Made by a program: the position numbers and the translations under genes. 64,000 nucleotides of DNA from Streptosporangium lutulentum. GTDB taxonomy: Bacteria > Actinomycetota > Actinomycetes > Streptosporangiales > Streptosporangiaceae. The notes beneath the pieces are model-generated. The model saw only the letters and a program-made list of their open reading frames with translations. It had not been told where the DNA came from and ran no database searches. Shown here piece by piece: positions 1-8,289 of this stretch. Positions within the stretch are counted from its first letter, which is position 1, and every line of letters starts with the position of its first letter. The stretch spans positions 9,238,001-9,302,000 of the forward strand of contig NZ_JAUSQU010000001.1 in NCBI RefSeq assembly GCF_030811455.1, in the 5' to 3' direction.

Positions 1-683
1 GAGGCAGGGACGACCAGGGCTTCGACGTCCCCGCCGACGTCCGCCGGGTGTGGGACTTCTCGCGCGACGGGGTGCGGCGGTCGCTGGAGGAGAGCCTGGA
101 ACGGCTCGGCCTCGACACGGTCGACGTCGTCCTCATCCACGACCCGGACGACCACTGGGAGCAGGCCGTCTCCGAGGCGTATCCGGCGCTGGCGGAGCTG
201 CGCGACCAGGGCGTCGTCAAGGCCGTCGGGGTCGGCATGAACCAGGCCGGGATGCTCGCCTCCTTCGTCCGCGAGACGGAGGTGGACGTGGTCATGCTCG
301 CCGGGCGCTACACCCTGCTCGACCAGTCGGGGGCCGGGGAGTTGCTGCCGCTCTGCGAGGAGCGCGGCGTCTCGGTGCTCGCGGCGGGGGTCTTCAACAG
401 CGGCCTGCTCGCCACCCACGAACCGTCCGGCACCTACGACTACGCCCCCGCCTCCGAACCCCTCCTCGCCCGAGCCCGCCGCATCGCCTCCGTCTGCGAG
501 CGGCACGAGGTCACCCTGCCGCAGGCGGCACTGGCCTTCCCTCTGCGCCATCCGGTGGTCGCCTCGGTCGTCGTCGGCGCCCGCTCCGCAGGAGAGGTCA
601 TCCGCAACGCGGCCCTGGTGGCCGATTCCGTCCCCGAGGCCCTGTGGGCCGACCTCGTCGCGGAGGAGCTGATCCCGGCCTGA
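1..683 (+). CDS. Aldo/keto reductase, L-fucose/D-threo-aldose dehydrogenase type (5' end missing)
   Basis: The reading frame is open at the left window edge, so this is the C-terminal 226 residues or so of an NADP-dependent (alpha/beta)8-barrel oxidoreductase. Motifs visible are the barrel strand with LIHDPDDH, the strand around VGVGMNQ, a block near VLAAGVFNSGLL, and the C-terminal VVVGARSAGEV cofactor-loop region. This pattern is that of the aldo/keto reductase branch containing L-fucose and D-threo-aldose 1-dehydrogenase, which oxidises sugars to lactones in the cytoplasm. The catalytic Asp and Tyr lie upstream and cannot be checked. The substrate is inferred only from family resemblance. 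No neighbouring sugar genes are visible inside the window. Confidence 0.85.
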   Translation, partial: GRDDQGFDVPADVRRVWDFSRDGVRRSLEESLERLGLDTVDVVLIHDPDDHWEQAVSEAYPALAELRDQGVVKAVGVGMNQAGMLASFVRETEVDVVMLAGRYTLLDQSGAGELLPLCEERGVSVLAAGVFNSGLLATHEPSGTYDYAPASEPLLARARRIASVCERHEVTLPQAALAFPLRHPVVASVVVGARSAGEVIRNAALVADSVPEALWADLVAEELIPA

Positions 684-1399
684 CCGGAGTGAACCCGGTC
701 GGCCGGGTTCTGCCGGTCGAACTCCAGGCACACCTCCCGCGCGTACCGTCAACGGCCGTGCCGCTGTTCCTCAACCCCGGAGCCGGGGAGTATCGGGGGC
801 GGCGGTAGGGCGCCGACCGGCTCGTCGTCGGTTCACGGATGGACACGGCGTGGCCGTACGTGGCCGATTGTGGACAGTTTGTCCGCGGTCGCCCCGGCCT
901 GCCGAGTGCGGAATCCGCAGGCGGTCGCCGCGACCAGCGTGGACGCGCTGTGCCCGGGCGGTCTGCCTTCCCACCTGGGCGACAGAGGCCGCCCACGGTC
1001 GGCCCCGGTGAGGATTGCCCGATTGATACGGGCATGGTCAAATCAAGATCTCACTCACGTCTTGAGATCGGCTGGCTACATGGCGCGAGCTGCGGCGGGC
1101 GGCCGACACCGCCGCGACCCTGCGGCCGGCCGGGCTCCGGCGGCGCTCGGGCGGTGGTTGTGCGGTGGCCGTTCAGGGCGGGCCGCCGACGGGCGAGTGC
1201 ACGCCCGGCGCAGGGCACGAGGCCCTCCCGGCCACCGCCTGTGTTCGGTTGCGCATCAACGGCCACGGCGAGTACGGCGGGCAACCCTGCCGCCTGTCGC
1301 GGGCCGTTTCCAGTGCGGGTGGGGTGGACGGGGCATCCCCGGGCGTGTGAGGGCGCCGTCTCGCGCGATGATCCGACTCCGTCCCGACCAGGGGAACCC
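684..1399. other. Non-coding stretch, 716 bp
   Basis: This gap lies between the aldo/keto reductase and the YVTN-repeat gene. The frame of the following gene stays open far upstream, but its product there is arginine- and glycine-rich low-complexity sequence and the obvious signal peptide begins at 1400. I therefore do not extend the gene. I see no RNA gene, strong hairpin or recognisable promoter here. Confidence 0.5.
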
Positions 1400-2431
1400 A
1401 TGCATTCGACCATCCGCTTCGTCACGCCGTCCTGGCGGCGCACGTTGGCAGCCCTGTGCACTCTGCTCACCGCTGTGGCGTTGACCGGCCTGACGGCCCT
1501 GCCCGCGCACGCGGCCGCCCAGACCTTCGCCTACATCACCAACTACGACTCCGACTCGGTGTCGGTGATCGACACCGCGACCAACACCGTCACCGCCACC
1601 ATCGCCGTCGGCGGACACCCCGCCGGCGCGGCGGTGTCCCTGGACGGCACCCGGGTCTACGTCGCCAACGCCAACGTCGGCTCCGGCTCGGTGTCGGTGG
1701 TCGACACCGCGACCAACGCCGTCACCGCCACCATCGCCGTCGGCGTCAACCCGCGCGGCGCGACGATATCCCCGGACGGCACCCGGCTCTACGTCACCAA
1801 CACCGGCTCCGGCTCGGTGTCGGTGATCGACACCGCGACCAACACCGTCACCGCCACCATCGCCGTCAACCGCCCGGGCGGGGTCGGAGTGACCCCGGAC
1901 GGCACCCGCGCCTATGTCACCAACAGCAACCTCGACACGGTGTCGGTGATCGACACCGCCACCAACACCGTCACCGAGACGATGACCGGCCTGGGCCTGT
2001 GGCCCTTCGCCGTGGTGTTCGTCGAGGTGGGCACCGCGACCTCCGCCGACATCGACGTCAACCTCGGCGCCCAACCTCGCCTGGGCCTTTTGGTGCCCTA
2101 CCTCACCTACACCCTGACCGCCCGCAACACCGGACCCGGCGCGGTCACCTCCGCCACCCTCACCGCGACCCTGCCCCCCGGCAAGAAGGCCACCAACCTG
2201 GCCGCCGGATGCGTCACCACCCCCGGCACCGTCACCTGCACCTACGGGGCGATCGCCGGCGGCGCCAGCGTCGGCAAAACCTTCCGCGTCCCCCTGCGCC
2301 TGCTGTCACTGGGCAAGGTCAAGGTCACCGGCGCCCGCACCACCAGCGCTCCCGCCGACCCCAACCCGGCCAACGATCACGACGGCGCCACCTGCACTGT
2401 CATCTCCTTCCTCCTGGTCACCTGCCGCTAA
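1400..2431 (+). CDS. Secreted YVTN beta-propeller repeat protein with DUF11-like tail
   Basis: The product is 343 residues. An N-terminal signal peptide (RR at residues 13-14, hydrophobic core to about 30, then LPAHAAA) starts at the ATG at 1400. Residues about 40-210 hold four YVTN-type blades, each with a segment like SVSVIDTATNTVTATI followed by PDGTRxYVTN. Residues about 215-340 look like a DUF11/CARDB-like beta-sandwich, with NTGPGAVTSATLTATLP and two cysteines that could pair. YVTN proteins form surface or extracellular propellers used in adhesion or protein binding. Four blades are too few for a closed propeller, so it may oligomerise or be incomplete. Repeats are highly similar at DNA level, suggesting recent duplication. 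Ligand unknown. Confidence 0.8.
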   Translation: MHSTIRFVTPSWRRTLAALCTLLTAVALTGLTALPAHAAAQTFAYITNYDSDSVSVIDTATNTVTATIAVGGHPAGAAVSLDGTRVYVANANVGSGSVSVVDTATNAVTATIAVGVNPRGATISPDGTRLYVTNTGSGSVSVIDTATNTVTATIAVNRPGGVGVTPDGTRAYVTNSNLDTVSVIDTATNTVTETMTGLGLWPFAVVFVEVGTATSADIDVNLGAQPRLGLLVPYLTYTLTARNTGPGAVTSATLTATLPPGKKATNLAAGCVTTPGTVTCTYGAIAGGASVGKTFRVPLRLLSLGKVKVTGARTTSAPADPNPANDHDGATCTVISFLLVTCR

Positions 2432-2438
2432 GCACTCC

Positions 2439-2471
2439 GAGGGTCCGGCGGGCACCGCCCGCCGGGCCCTC
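2439..2471 (+). terminator. Hairpin terminator after YVTN gene
   Basis: A 15-bp stem (2439-2453 with 2457-2471, one G-T pair) with a 3-nt loop lies 8 bp after the stop codon. There is no U-tract, as is usual in this GC range. Confidence 0.7.
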
Positions 2472-2570
2472 GCACGGCCTTTCGCGGCCTGCGATGGAGG
2501 GGCTTGTCGCCGCGGCCGTTCCGCTCCGCGCCGGGGCCGAGTGGCCGTGGCCCGCCCGCGCCGGAGCCGG

Positions 2571-2628
2571 TTGACACGATAGACAATCTGGTTCACTATT
2601 TAGACAACCGCATTGTCTATTTTAAGGA
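2571..2628 (+). promoter_or_regulatory. Promoter, inverted-repeat operator and RBS of the cupin gene
   Basis: A perfect -35 TTGACA (2571-2576) is followed after 17 nt by CACTAT (2594-2599). A perfect 9-bp inverted repeat, ATAGACAAT (2579-2587) and ATTGTCTAT (2612-2620), flanks the -10, with a further TAGACAA half-site at 2601-2607. AAGGA (2624-2628) is the ribosome binding site. The arrangement suggests a repressor site, but no regulator gene is adjacent. Confidence 0.65.
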
Positions 2629-2634
2629 TCACCG

Positions 2635-3045
2635 ATGCCTGTAATCCGCCATGCCGAAAGCCGCCGGACCGAGACGCCCAACGCCGTCATGACCACGCTC
2701 GCCTCCCCGTCCCAGGGCGGCGGCGGCCAGGTCGTCTGGCGCGTCGACATGGGCCCCGGCCAGGCGGGCCCGCCGCACGCCATAGACACCGAGCAGGTGT
2801 GGACCGTGCTGGACGGCGGCGCGACCGTCGAACTCGGCGGCGAGACCCTCACCGTCGAGCCGGGTGACACGCTCGTCATCCCGGCCGACGTGCCGCGCCG
2901 CCTGAGCTCGGCCCCGGCGACCGGCCTCACCGCCATCGTCGTCGCCCCCGCGGGCATGCGCGCCTACGTGACCGACGGCACCCGCGTCTCGGCGGAGTGC
3001 GCCGTGCCCGACGGCGACAAGCTCGTGCCGGCCTGGGTCGTCTGA
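2635..3045 (+). CDS. Small single-domain cupin protein
   Basis: The product is 136 residues with one cupin barrel: motif 1 region around residues 42-75 (TEQVWTVLDGGATVELGGE) and motif 2 with VEPGDTLVIPADVPRRL around 82-96. Small cupins of this type bind a metal or a small ligand and act as stand-alone regulators, isomerases or dioxygenase-like enzymes. Here the usual HxH of motif 1 is replaced (HAIDTEQ), so metal ligands look incomplete and an enzymatic role is uncertain. The ATG at 2635 has AAGGA seven bases upstream and a well-formed promoter with an inverted-repeat operator, so expression is probably inducible. Cytoplasmic; substrate unknown. Confidence 0.75.
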   Translation: MPVIRHAESRRTETPNAVMTTLASPSQGGGGQVVWRVDMGPGQAGPPHAIDTEQVWTVLDGGATVELGGETLTVEPGDTLVIPADVPRRLSSAPATGLTAIVVAPAGMRAYVTDGTRVSAECAVPDGDKLVPAWVV

Positions 3046-3151
3046 GCATCTGCACGAACCGGGCGCGAAGTAGTGCGCGCAGATCCGGACGAAAGCGAGC
3101 AGGTCGTCCGGTGGACGGTCGCGGGTGACCCGGCCGACGTTGCGCGCGGGG

Positions 3152-5833
3152 TCACCGCCGTACGGGCGGCAGGGTCATGTCGGCGCCGATGCAGACGAAT
3201 CCGGCGGAGGCCGCGGCGAGGTCCTCCCCGGCTCGCTGAGTCCGGGCCAGCGCGTCGGCCGCGGAGTGTCCCGCCCTGAGGAGCCGGTGCAGGGCGACCA
3301 TGACCGGTGCGGTCTCGGTGTCGGGGACGGACATGACAGGCGCGATGATCGTACGGGCGCCGAGTGCCAGGAACGTCGCGCTGAGCCCGAGCAACTCGTC
3401 TCCCGCGCGCACCACGGATCGGCCGCTGTCACAGGCGGCCAGGATGACCATGCGCGGTGCCCGGTGAAGCCGCTCCAGGTCATAGATGGTGAGCGGGCCG
3501 TCTGCCAGGCGTAGCGATGAGAAGAGCGGATTGGTGGCATGCAGGCGACCGTGCGCCGCCAGGTGCGCCAGCCGGGCTCCGTCCAGGGCGGTGATCACCG
3601 CCTCCGCGGTGGCCTCCGGACCGACCAAAGGGGAAGTGGAGTGGATGCCTCCGACCGCTTCGGCCTCGGCGCGAGCGCCCGGCAGTCCCGGTCCGGCGAC
3701 GGCGAGGACATACCCGTCAGCGTCACGGACGTTGAAGGCCGTGTGCCACAGCGTCGCCGACGGGGAGACGGTCACGGCCCGTCCGGCGCACGACGGCAGG
3801 ATCGACCAGGGAAGCGCCTGCAGGCAACCGGTCGGGATCACGACCAGGGGCCGGTCGGCGATCACGCGGGCGAGCGGGCCGAGCAGGATCGCGTCCAGCC
3901 GCGCCGCGGCGTGGCGCAGCATCGCCTCGGCGGCCGCCCTGCCCGCTGTGGTGCTCCGCGCGGCAAGGCGGCGGAGTGCGAAGGGAACCCGGTCGAGCAG
4001 GTCTCGCACCGGAGCGACCGGTCCAAGTGGCCGCAGGGAAAGACGGCCGTCGACGAGGGCCAGGGCGTGGAGCTCCTCGTCCAACTGCACGAACTCGATG
4101 AGAGCGTTGTTCCGGAGCGGTTCGGCCAGCGCGCCGATCGACACCGGGCCCGCGGGGGCAGCCGACCTCCCCGGAGGCAGTTTGCGGCAGTAGTCGCGGA
4201 TCTCTCGCTCAAGAGCGATCTGGTGCTGGACGAGCCGAGCGGTGTCGCGTCCCGCCGTGCGCATCTCGTGGATCTCGCCCACAGTGGCCCGCAGTTCGGT
4301 CATGGCCTTGGCCAGCATCGGATCGTCGGGAGGCCGGGCGGGCTTCATCAGCAGGTGAATGGCCCGCCCCTGCTCGGCCCAGTCGAAGACCTGGCTCGGC
4401 CGGCCGCTCTGGAACGCCATGCGCAGCCCGAGCCGTGCGAGGTCCACGCGATACTGGGCGCTGTAGGCGCGCAGGTCGGTCGCGCCCAGGGTGGCGCGGT
4501 GCTCGTCGAGCACACGCAGCCCCGTGCGGACCGCGACCGAGGCTCCGCGGCGGTTTCCGCGCGTCAGGCGCAGGAGCGCTTCGGCATGCCACGCCTGGGC
4601 TCGTAAGAGAGCGGGTCCGCGAAGCCGTCCCAGACCTGCCTGCTCAAGCTGACGGCAGCCCCGGTCGATCCAGCCGCGTCCCAACGCCGCCTGGGCGGCG
4701 AGCAGCCGTGCCTCCATGGACATGGCGGGCCAGCCGGCGGCCGTCAGGGCGATCGCGGAACGTTCCAGTGCTCCCACCACGGCCTGCGATTCCACGCCGT
4801 GTGTGATCCGCGAGCGCAGCACGACGAACCGGGCCAGTGCCGCCCACTCCGGCCGGTGCTGACGGGTGAACTCACTGACGGCACGCCGCGCCTCCCGCTG
4901 GGAGTGCTCGTGATCTCCCTGGAGCAGGGCGGCTCGGGCGAGCAGGAGCCGTACCTCCGGCAGGCCTATCTTCCGATGCCGGTGCTGGAGCTCCTCGACG
5001 GCCTCCTGTGCGGCCTGCCGCGCCTCGGCCACGAGACCGACCGACAGCAGCAGCCCGGCGCGGTCACTGAGCAGCCAGCCGAGCTGGTGGGTCCCGAGCG
5101 CGCGAAAGCGCCCCTCGGCGAGGTCAAGGCGGTTCAGTGCGGCCGGAACGTCGCCGCGCAGGGCGCTCACCCAGCCCAGGTTCAGCCGGACGATGGCCAG
5201 CGAAAGGTCCAGGCCCAGCGCCCGGCACAGTTTCTCCGCCTCACGCAGGTCGGACTCCGCCGCGCCGAACTCGTGGCGGTAGCCGTGAACGATGCCCCGG
5301 TTGGACAGCACGCGCTGCAGCCACAGATGATCACCTGCCCGCCGCAGCACGGGCACCGCCGTCCGGTAGCAGGCGAGTGCGTCGTCGAGTCGGCCGAGAT
5401 GGTTGAAGACCGCGGCACGCTGGGCCTCGGCCCGGGCCCTGGCCACACCGTGGAGATCGGGCAGGGCCCGGCCGATCTCGTTCAGCGCCTGCTTCGGTCT
5501 GCCGCGAAGGCTGGTCACGAACGCCAGCCTGATCAGCGCCTCGGCGGCGAGCTCCGCCGATCCCGCTCGGCGGCCGAGTCTGATGGCGGCCCGGAAGTGC
5601 CGCGTCGCGGTTTCCAGGTCCTGCAGATGCACGGCGGCCACGCCCCAGGCCCGTTCCGCGATCGACTCCAGAGCGACATCGCCCTCCGCGCGTGCCCGCT
5701 CGGTCACCTCGGACGCCAGCACCACCAGCCGCCCCGGGTCGGCCTCGGCCAGGCGCAGCATCTCCCAGCTGAGATCGGCCGTCGTGCTCACTCCCGAAGT
5801 TTGTCGGAAGGTTTTTCCCCTGTGATGTATCAA
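3152..5833 (-). CDS. TPR-CHAT caspase-like protease
   Basis: The 893-residue product has an N-terminal superhelix of tetratricopeptide-like repeats (residues about 55-440, recurrent A..A....G....A motifs such as HFRAAIRLGRRAG) and a C-terminal CHAT domain (about 570-885). The caspase-type dyad is visible: His761 in LAAHGRL and Cys801 in LAACDSG. CHAT proteases relate to eukaryotic separase and caspases; known bacterial members cleave specific partner proteins after activation. No signal peptide or membrane segment, so cytoplasmic. The annotated start is a TTG at 5833 without a clear RBS; a GTG at 5791 (VSTTADLSWEML) is an alternative. It is divergent from a subtilase-sigma factor operon across 62 bp holding a 13-bp palindrome, so the two units are probably co-regulated. 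Target unknown. Confidence 0.9.
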   Translation of the reverse strand: MIHHRGKTFRQTSGVSTTADLSWEMLRLAEADPGRLVVLASEVTERARAEGDVALESIAERAWGVAAVHLQDLETATRHFRAAIRLGRRAGSAELAAEALIRLAFVTSLRGRPKQALNEIGRALPDLHGVARARAEAQRAAVFNHLGRLDDALACYRTAVPVLRRAGDHLWLQRVLSNRGIVHGYRHEFGAAESDLREAEKLCRALGLDLSLAIVRLNLGWVSALRGDVPAALNRLDLAEGRFRALGTHQLGWLLSDRAGLLLSVGLVAEARQAAQEAVEELQHRHRKIGLPEVRLLLARAALLQGDHEHSQREARRAVSEFTRQHRPEWAALARFVVLRSRITHGVESQAVVGALERSAIALTAAGWPAMSMEARLLAAQAALGRGWIDRGCRQLEQAGLGRLRGPALLRAQAWHAEALLRLTRGNRRGASVAVRTGLRVLDEHRATLGATDLRAYSAQYRVDLARLGLRMAFQSGRPSQVFDWAEQGRAIHLLMKPARPPDDPMLAKAMTELRATVGEIHEMRTAGRDTARLVQHQIALEREIRDYCRKLPPGRSAAPAGPVSIGALAEPLRNNALIEFVQLDEELHALALVDGRLSLRPLGPVAPVRDLLDRVPFALRRLAARSTTAGRAAAEAMLRHAAARLDAILLGPLARVIADRPLVVIPTGCLQALPWSILPSCAGRAVTVSPSATLWHTAFNVRDADGYVLAVAGPGLPGARAEAEAVGGIHSTSPLVGPEATAEAVITALDGARLAHLAAHGRLHATNPLFSSLRLADGPLTIYDLERLHRAPRMVILAACDSGRSVVRAGDELLGLSATFLALGARTIIAPVMSVPDTETAPVMVALHRLLRAGHSAADALARTQRAGEDLAAASAGFVCIGADMTLPPVRR

Positions 5834-5834
5834 C

Positions 5835-5847
5835 CGGGTGACACCCG
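5835..5847. promoter_or_regulatory. Palindrome in the CHAT/subtilase divergent promoter
   Basis: CGGGTG-A-CACCCG, 6-bp arms around one central base, sits between the divergent CHAT and subtilase genes and overlaps the region expected to hold both promoters. A shared operator is inferred; the binding protein is unknown. Confidence 0.4.
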
Positions 5848-5895
5848 CCTCCGTACACAGAGAGCAAGCTCGCCGGAGAGAAAAGGAGCGGACAT

Positions 5896-7155
5896 ATGGC
5901 CGAAATCCGAAAGGACCGTGTCGAGGGTGATGCCGCCACAGGCGCCTATCTCGGCACTCAGATCGTGGTCGACCTCAGGCACGAACGACTGCTCCGGCAG
6001 AAACTGGAAGAGGTCGGCGTCACCCCACCCGAAAAGCCGGTGAGTAACGTCGTGCTCGGCCTCGCGGTGCTGGAGCTCGGCGACCCCGGCCTGTGGCGCA
6101 TACCCGACAGAGAGCAGGTCGTCACCCGGATGAAGGCCGCCGCCAATGGGCGGGGCGGTCCTCCCAGCGAGCTGGACACCCTGCTGTTCCATGTGCGGGA
6201 GCGGTTCGGGGAGGAGTACGACGGGTGGGAGCCGGAGTTCGCGAAGAACCGGTTGTACGCCGAGGGCACGCCGTACACGGGAGGCGGCCAGGGCGACCCC
6301 GAGAAACTCAAGACCGGCGAGAGCGTCGTCATCCCCGACCGCGAGGTCGTGAACGGTCCGCGCGTTCGGATCGGTCTTCTGGACACCCCGCTCTTCGCCC
6401 ATCCACGGCTCAGCGGACGATACCTCGCCGACACCGCGGCGCTTCTCCCCCCGAAGGGGGATCCGCTCGTGACCCAGGGACACGCCGTCCATCTGGCGGG
6501 AATCCTCGCCCAGCAGGCGCCGAACGCCGATCTGATCGTCCGGCAGGCCCTCACCGACTTCGAGGTCGACTCATGGACGCTCGCCACGAAGATGGTCGAG
6601 TTCCGGAACGAGGTGGACATCCTGGTGACCGCACTCGGCGGCACCACCTGGGACAACCAGCCGCCCATGGTCCTGCGGAGGGCCGAGGCCAGGCTCGGGT
6701 GCGTGCACGTGTCCAGCGCGGGAAACTGGGGAAACGTCGACGACCCTCTCCGATTCCCGAGCCCGACAAGACGCAGTGCGATCTTCCCCGGTGCGCTTGC
6801 CGATGTGATCGCGGTCGGGGCACTGGACGAAAGCGGCGAGCGAACGCCGTACTCGCAGTCCGGGCCCTGGGTCACCGCCATGGCGCCCGGACGGCACGGG
6901 AGTCTCTTCCTGGAGCGGGCCGGTCTCGTCGGCCGCGACGCGAAGGGCGTGTTTTTCTCGACGGGCGTTGTCGAGCTCTTCGGCGGGTTCGCCCGGTGGG
7001 ACGGCACGTCGGCCGCCGCCGCGTACTTCGCCGGGGTGGTGGCCGCCGAGGCACAGAACCGCGAGACGAGCGTCGAGGAGGCGGTTCACCGCCTCCTCGA
7101 CGGCCCGGCGACGTCTCGAATCAGGCCGTTCGATCCCGAGAGGGATAAGTACTAG
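5896..7155 (+). CDS. Cytoplasmic-type S8 (subtilisin-like) serine peptidase
   Basis: The product is 419 residues. The subtilase catalytic set is complete: Asp163 (IGLLDTPLF), His196 (QGHAVHLAG), Asn277 (SSAGNWGN) and Ser372 (WDGTSAAAA). Unlike secreted subtilases it has no signal peptide. The first about 150 residues, which include a charged helical segment (RHERLLRQKLEEVGV), replace a normal propeptide and could be a recognition or inhibitory domain. The His and Ser motifs deviate from the usual HGTH and GTSMA consensus, as in intracellular or conflict-system subtilases. It starts the rightward operon with the sigma factor and small protein, and is divergent from the CHAT protease. A role in a proteolytic signalling cascade is inferred from context, not shown. 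Confidence 0.88.
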   Translation: MAEIRKDRVEGDAATGAYLGTQIVVDLRHERLLRQKLEEVGVTPPEKPVSNVVLGLAVLELGDPGLWRIPDREQVVTRMKAAANGRGGPPSELDTLLFHVRERFGEEYDGWEPEFAKNRLYAEGTPYTGGGQGDPEKLKTGESVVIPDREVVNGPRVRIGLLDTPLFAHPRLSGRYLADTAALLPPKGDPLVTQGHAVHLAGILAQQAPNADLIVRQALTDFEVDSWTLATKMVEFRNEVDILVTALGGTTWDNQPPMVLRRAEARLGCVHVSSAGNWGNVDDPLRFPSPTRRSAIFPGALADVIAVGALDESGERTPYSQSGPWVTAMAPGRHGSLFLERAGLVGRDAKGVFFSTGVVELFGGFARWDGTSAAAAYFAGVVAAEAQNRETSVEEAVHRLLDGPATSRIRPFDPERDKY

Positions 7156-7179
7156 CGTCCAGCGGGAGGAGGCGCTCCG

Positions 7180-7764
7180 ATGCGAGACGACCCGACCGTC
7201 ATCGCTCTGGTCACCCGTGCCCGCAAGGGGGACCAGGGCGCGTGGGACGAAATTGTCGAGCGGTACGCCCCGCTTCTGTGGTCCATCTGCTGCCGCTACC
7301 GTCTGAGCCGCGCCGACTCCGACGACGTGGCCCAGACGGTGTGGCTGCGCCTTGTCGAGAACCTGCGGAAACTGAACGACTCCGCGGCGCTGGCCGGCTG
7401 GCTGGCGGTGACCACTCAGCGGGAATGTCTTCGCGTCGTGCGGGCAGTACGCAAGCAGGAGGGCGCGGAGAAGCCTTTCGGCGTTGACATGACGACGGGC
7501 GAGGACGAGGCCGCGATGATCGAGCGGGAGCTGGAGAGAGCGGAGCGTCTCGCCATGCTCCGCGCCGCCTTCGCCCAGCTTCCCTCCCCATGCCGGGAGC
7601 TGCTCTCCCTGCTCATGCAGGACCGGCCGCCGCCGTACTCCGAGATAAGCGCGCGGCTGCGTATGCCGGTCGGCGGGATCGGACCCAATCGCGCGAGATG
7701 TCTGGCGAAGCTCCGCCGAAGCCCATATTTGAATGGTTATGTGGAGAGTGACGGAGATGCCTGA
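7180..7764 (+). CDS. ECF-like sigma-70 family sigma factor
   Basis: The product is 194 residues, typical for an ECF sigma factor. Region 2 spans about residues 22-95 (WDEIVERYAPLLWSICCRYRLSRADSDDVAQTVWLRL) and region 4 about 125-185, with the helix-turn-helix around YSEISARLRMPVGGIGPNRARCLAKLRR. GGGAGGAGG lies 8 bases before the ATG. The gene is 24 bp downstream of the subtilase and overlaps the next gene by 8 bp, so they are co-translated. No zinc anti-sigma factor is next to it; the small protein that follows may take that role. It probably drives the locus itself, but I could not recognise its promoter motif. Confidence 0.9.
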   Translation: MRDDPTVIALVTRARKGDQGAWDEIVERYAPLLWSICCRYRLSRADSDDVAQTVWLRLVENLRKLNDSAALAGWLAVTTQRECLRVVRAVRKQEGAEKPFGVDMTTGEDEAAMIERELERAERLAMLRAAFAQLPSPCRELLSLLMQDRPPPYSEISARLRMPVGGIGPNRARCLAKLRRSPYLNGYVESDGDA

Positions 7765-8215
7765 GCGATGGGCCGACGACGAACTTCTGGCCGAGCTCGC
7801 CGCGGCGCTGCACGCCTCCGATGTCGTCCCGCGTGGCTTCGCCGAGGTGGGCAAGGCGGCGTTCGCGTGGCGGAACATCGACGACGAGCTCGCCGAGCTG
7901 ATATTCGACTCAGATCTGCACGACGACCTGGCGGCGCCTCTCACCCGGGCCGAACCGGCGCCCCTGCGCGCGCTGACCTTCGTCGCGCCCGAGCTGACGA
8001 TTGAACTCGAGGTCACGGAAGAGACGCTGGTGGGGCAACTCGTGCCCTACCAGTCGATCGAGGTGTCGGTGCGGGTCCTGTCCGGTCAGGACATCACGGT
8101 CACGACGGACGAGGTGGGTTGCTTCACGATCCGTCCGATCCCCGCGAGCCTGTTCTACCTGCACTGCCGTACGGCCGACGGGACCAGCGTCTCGACCAGC
8201 TGGATAACGCTCTGA
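7757..8215 (+). CDS. Small sigma-linked protein, CarboxypepD_reg/FN3-like fold
   Basis: This 152-residue protein begins with an acidic helical segment (DDELLAELAAALHA, then AFAWRNIDDELAELIFDSD) and ends in a beta-rich region with regularly alternating strands (LVGQLVPYQSIEVSVRVLSG, then EVGCFTIRPIPASLFYLHCR). The C-terminal half resembles carboxypeptidase regulatory-like beta-sandwiches. Similar small proteins accompany ECF sigma factors next to CHAT genes in many actinomycetes, from my recall of family patterns. There is no HxxxCxxC motif, so it is not a classic zinc anti-sigma factor. The ATG at 7757 is chosen because GGAG lies at 7743-7746; in-frame GTG at 7748 and ATG at 7739 are alternatives. 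Overlap with the sigma gene suggests a direct partner or regulator. Function not known. Confidence 0.75.
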   Translation: MPERWADDELLAELAAALHASDVVPRGFAEVGKAAFAWRNIDDELAELIFDSDLHDDLAAPLTRAEPAPLRALTFVAPELTIELEVTEETLVGQLVPYQSIEVSVRVLSGQDITVTTDEVGCFTIRPIPASLFYLHCRTADGTSVSTSWITL

Positions 8216-8231
8216 CGGGATGTATCAGATC

Positions 8232-8280
8232 CGAGGTGGGTCCCTCCGACCAGGTGTACGGACTCCCCCACCTCGAAAGG
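8232..8280 (+). promoter_or_regulatory. Leader hairpin and RBS of matrixin gene
   Basis: CGAGGTGGG (8232-8240) pairs with CCCACCTCG (8267-8275), leaving a 26-nt loop. The 3' arm abuts the strong ribosome binding site AAAGG just upstream of the ATG at 8290, so folding could affect translation. Confidence 0.4.
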
Positions 8281-8289
8281 TGATCATCA

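Noticed and set aside
839..1399. Upstream extension of the YVTN-repeat gene
   Set aside because: The extra residues are Arg/Gly/Pro-rich and would put the signal peptide at residue 187; the ATG at 1400 starts it correctly.
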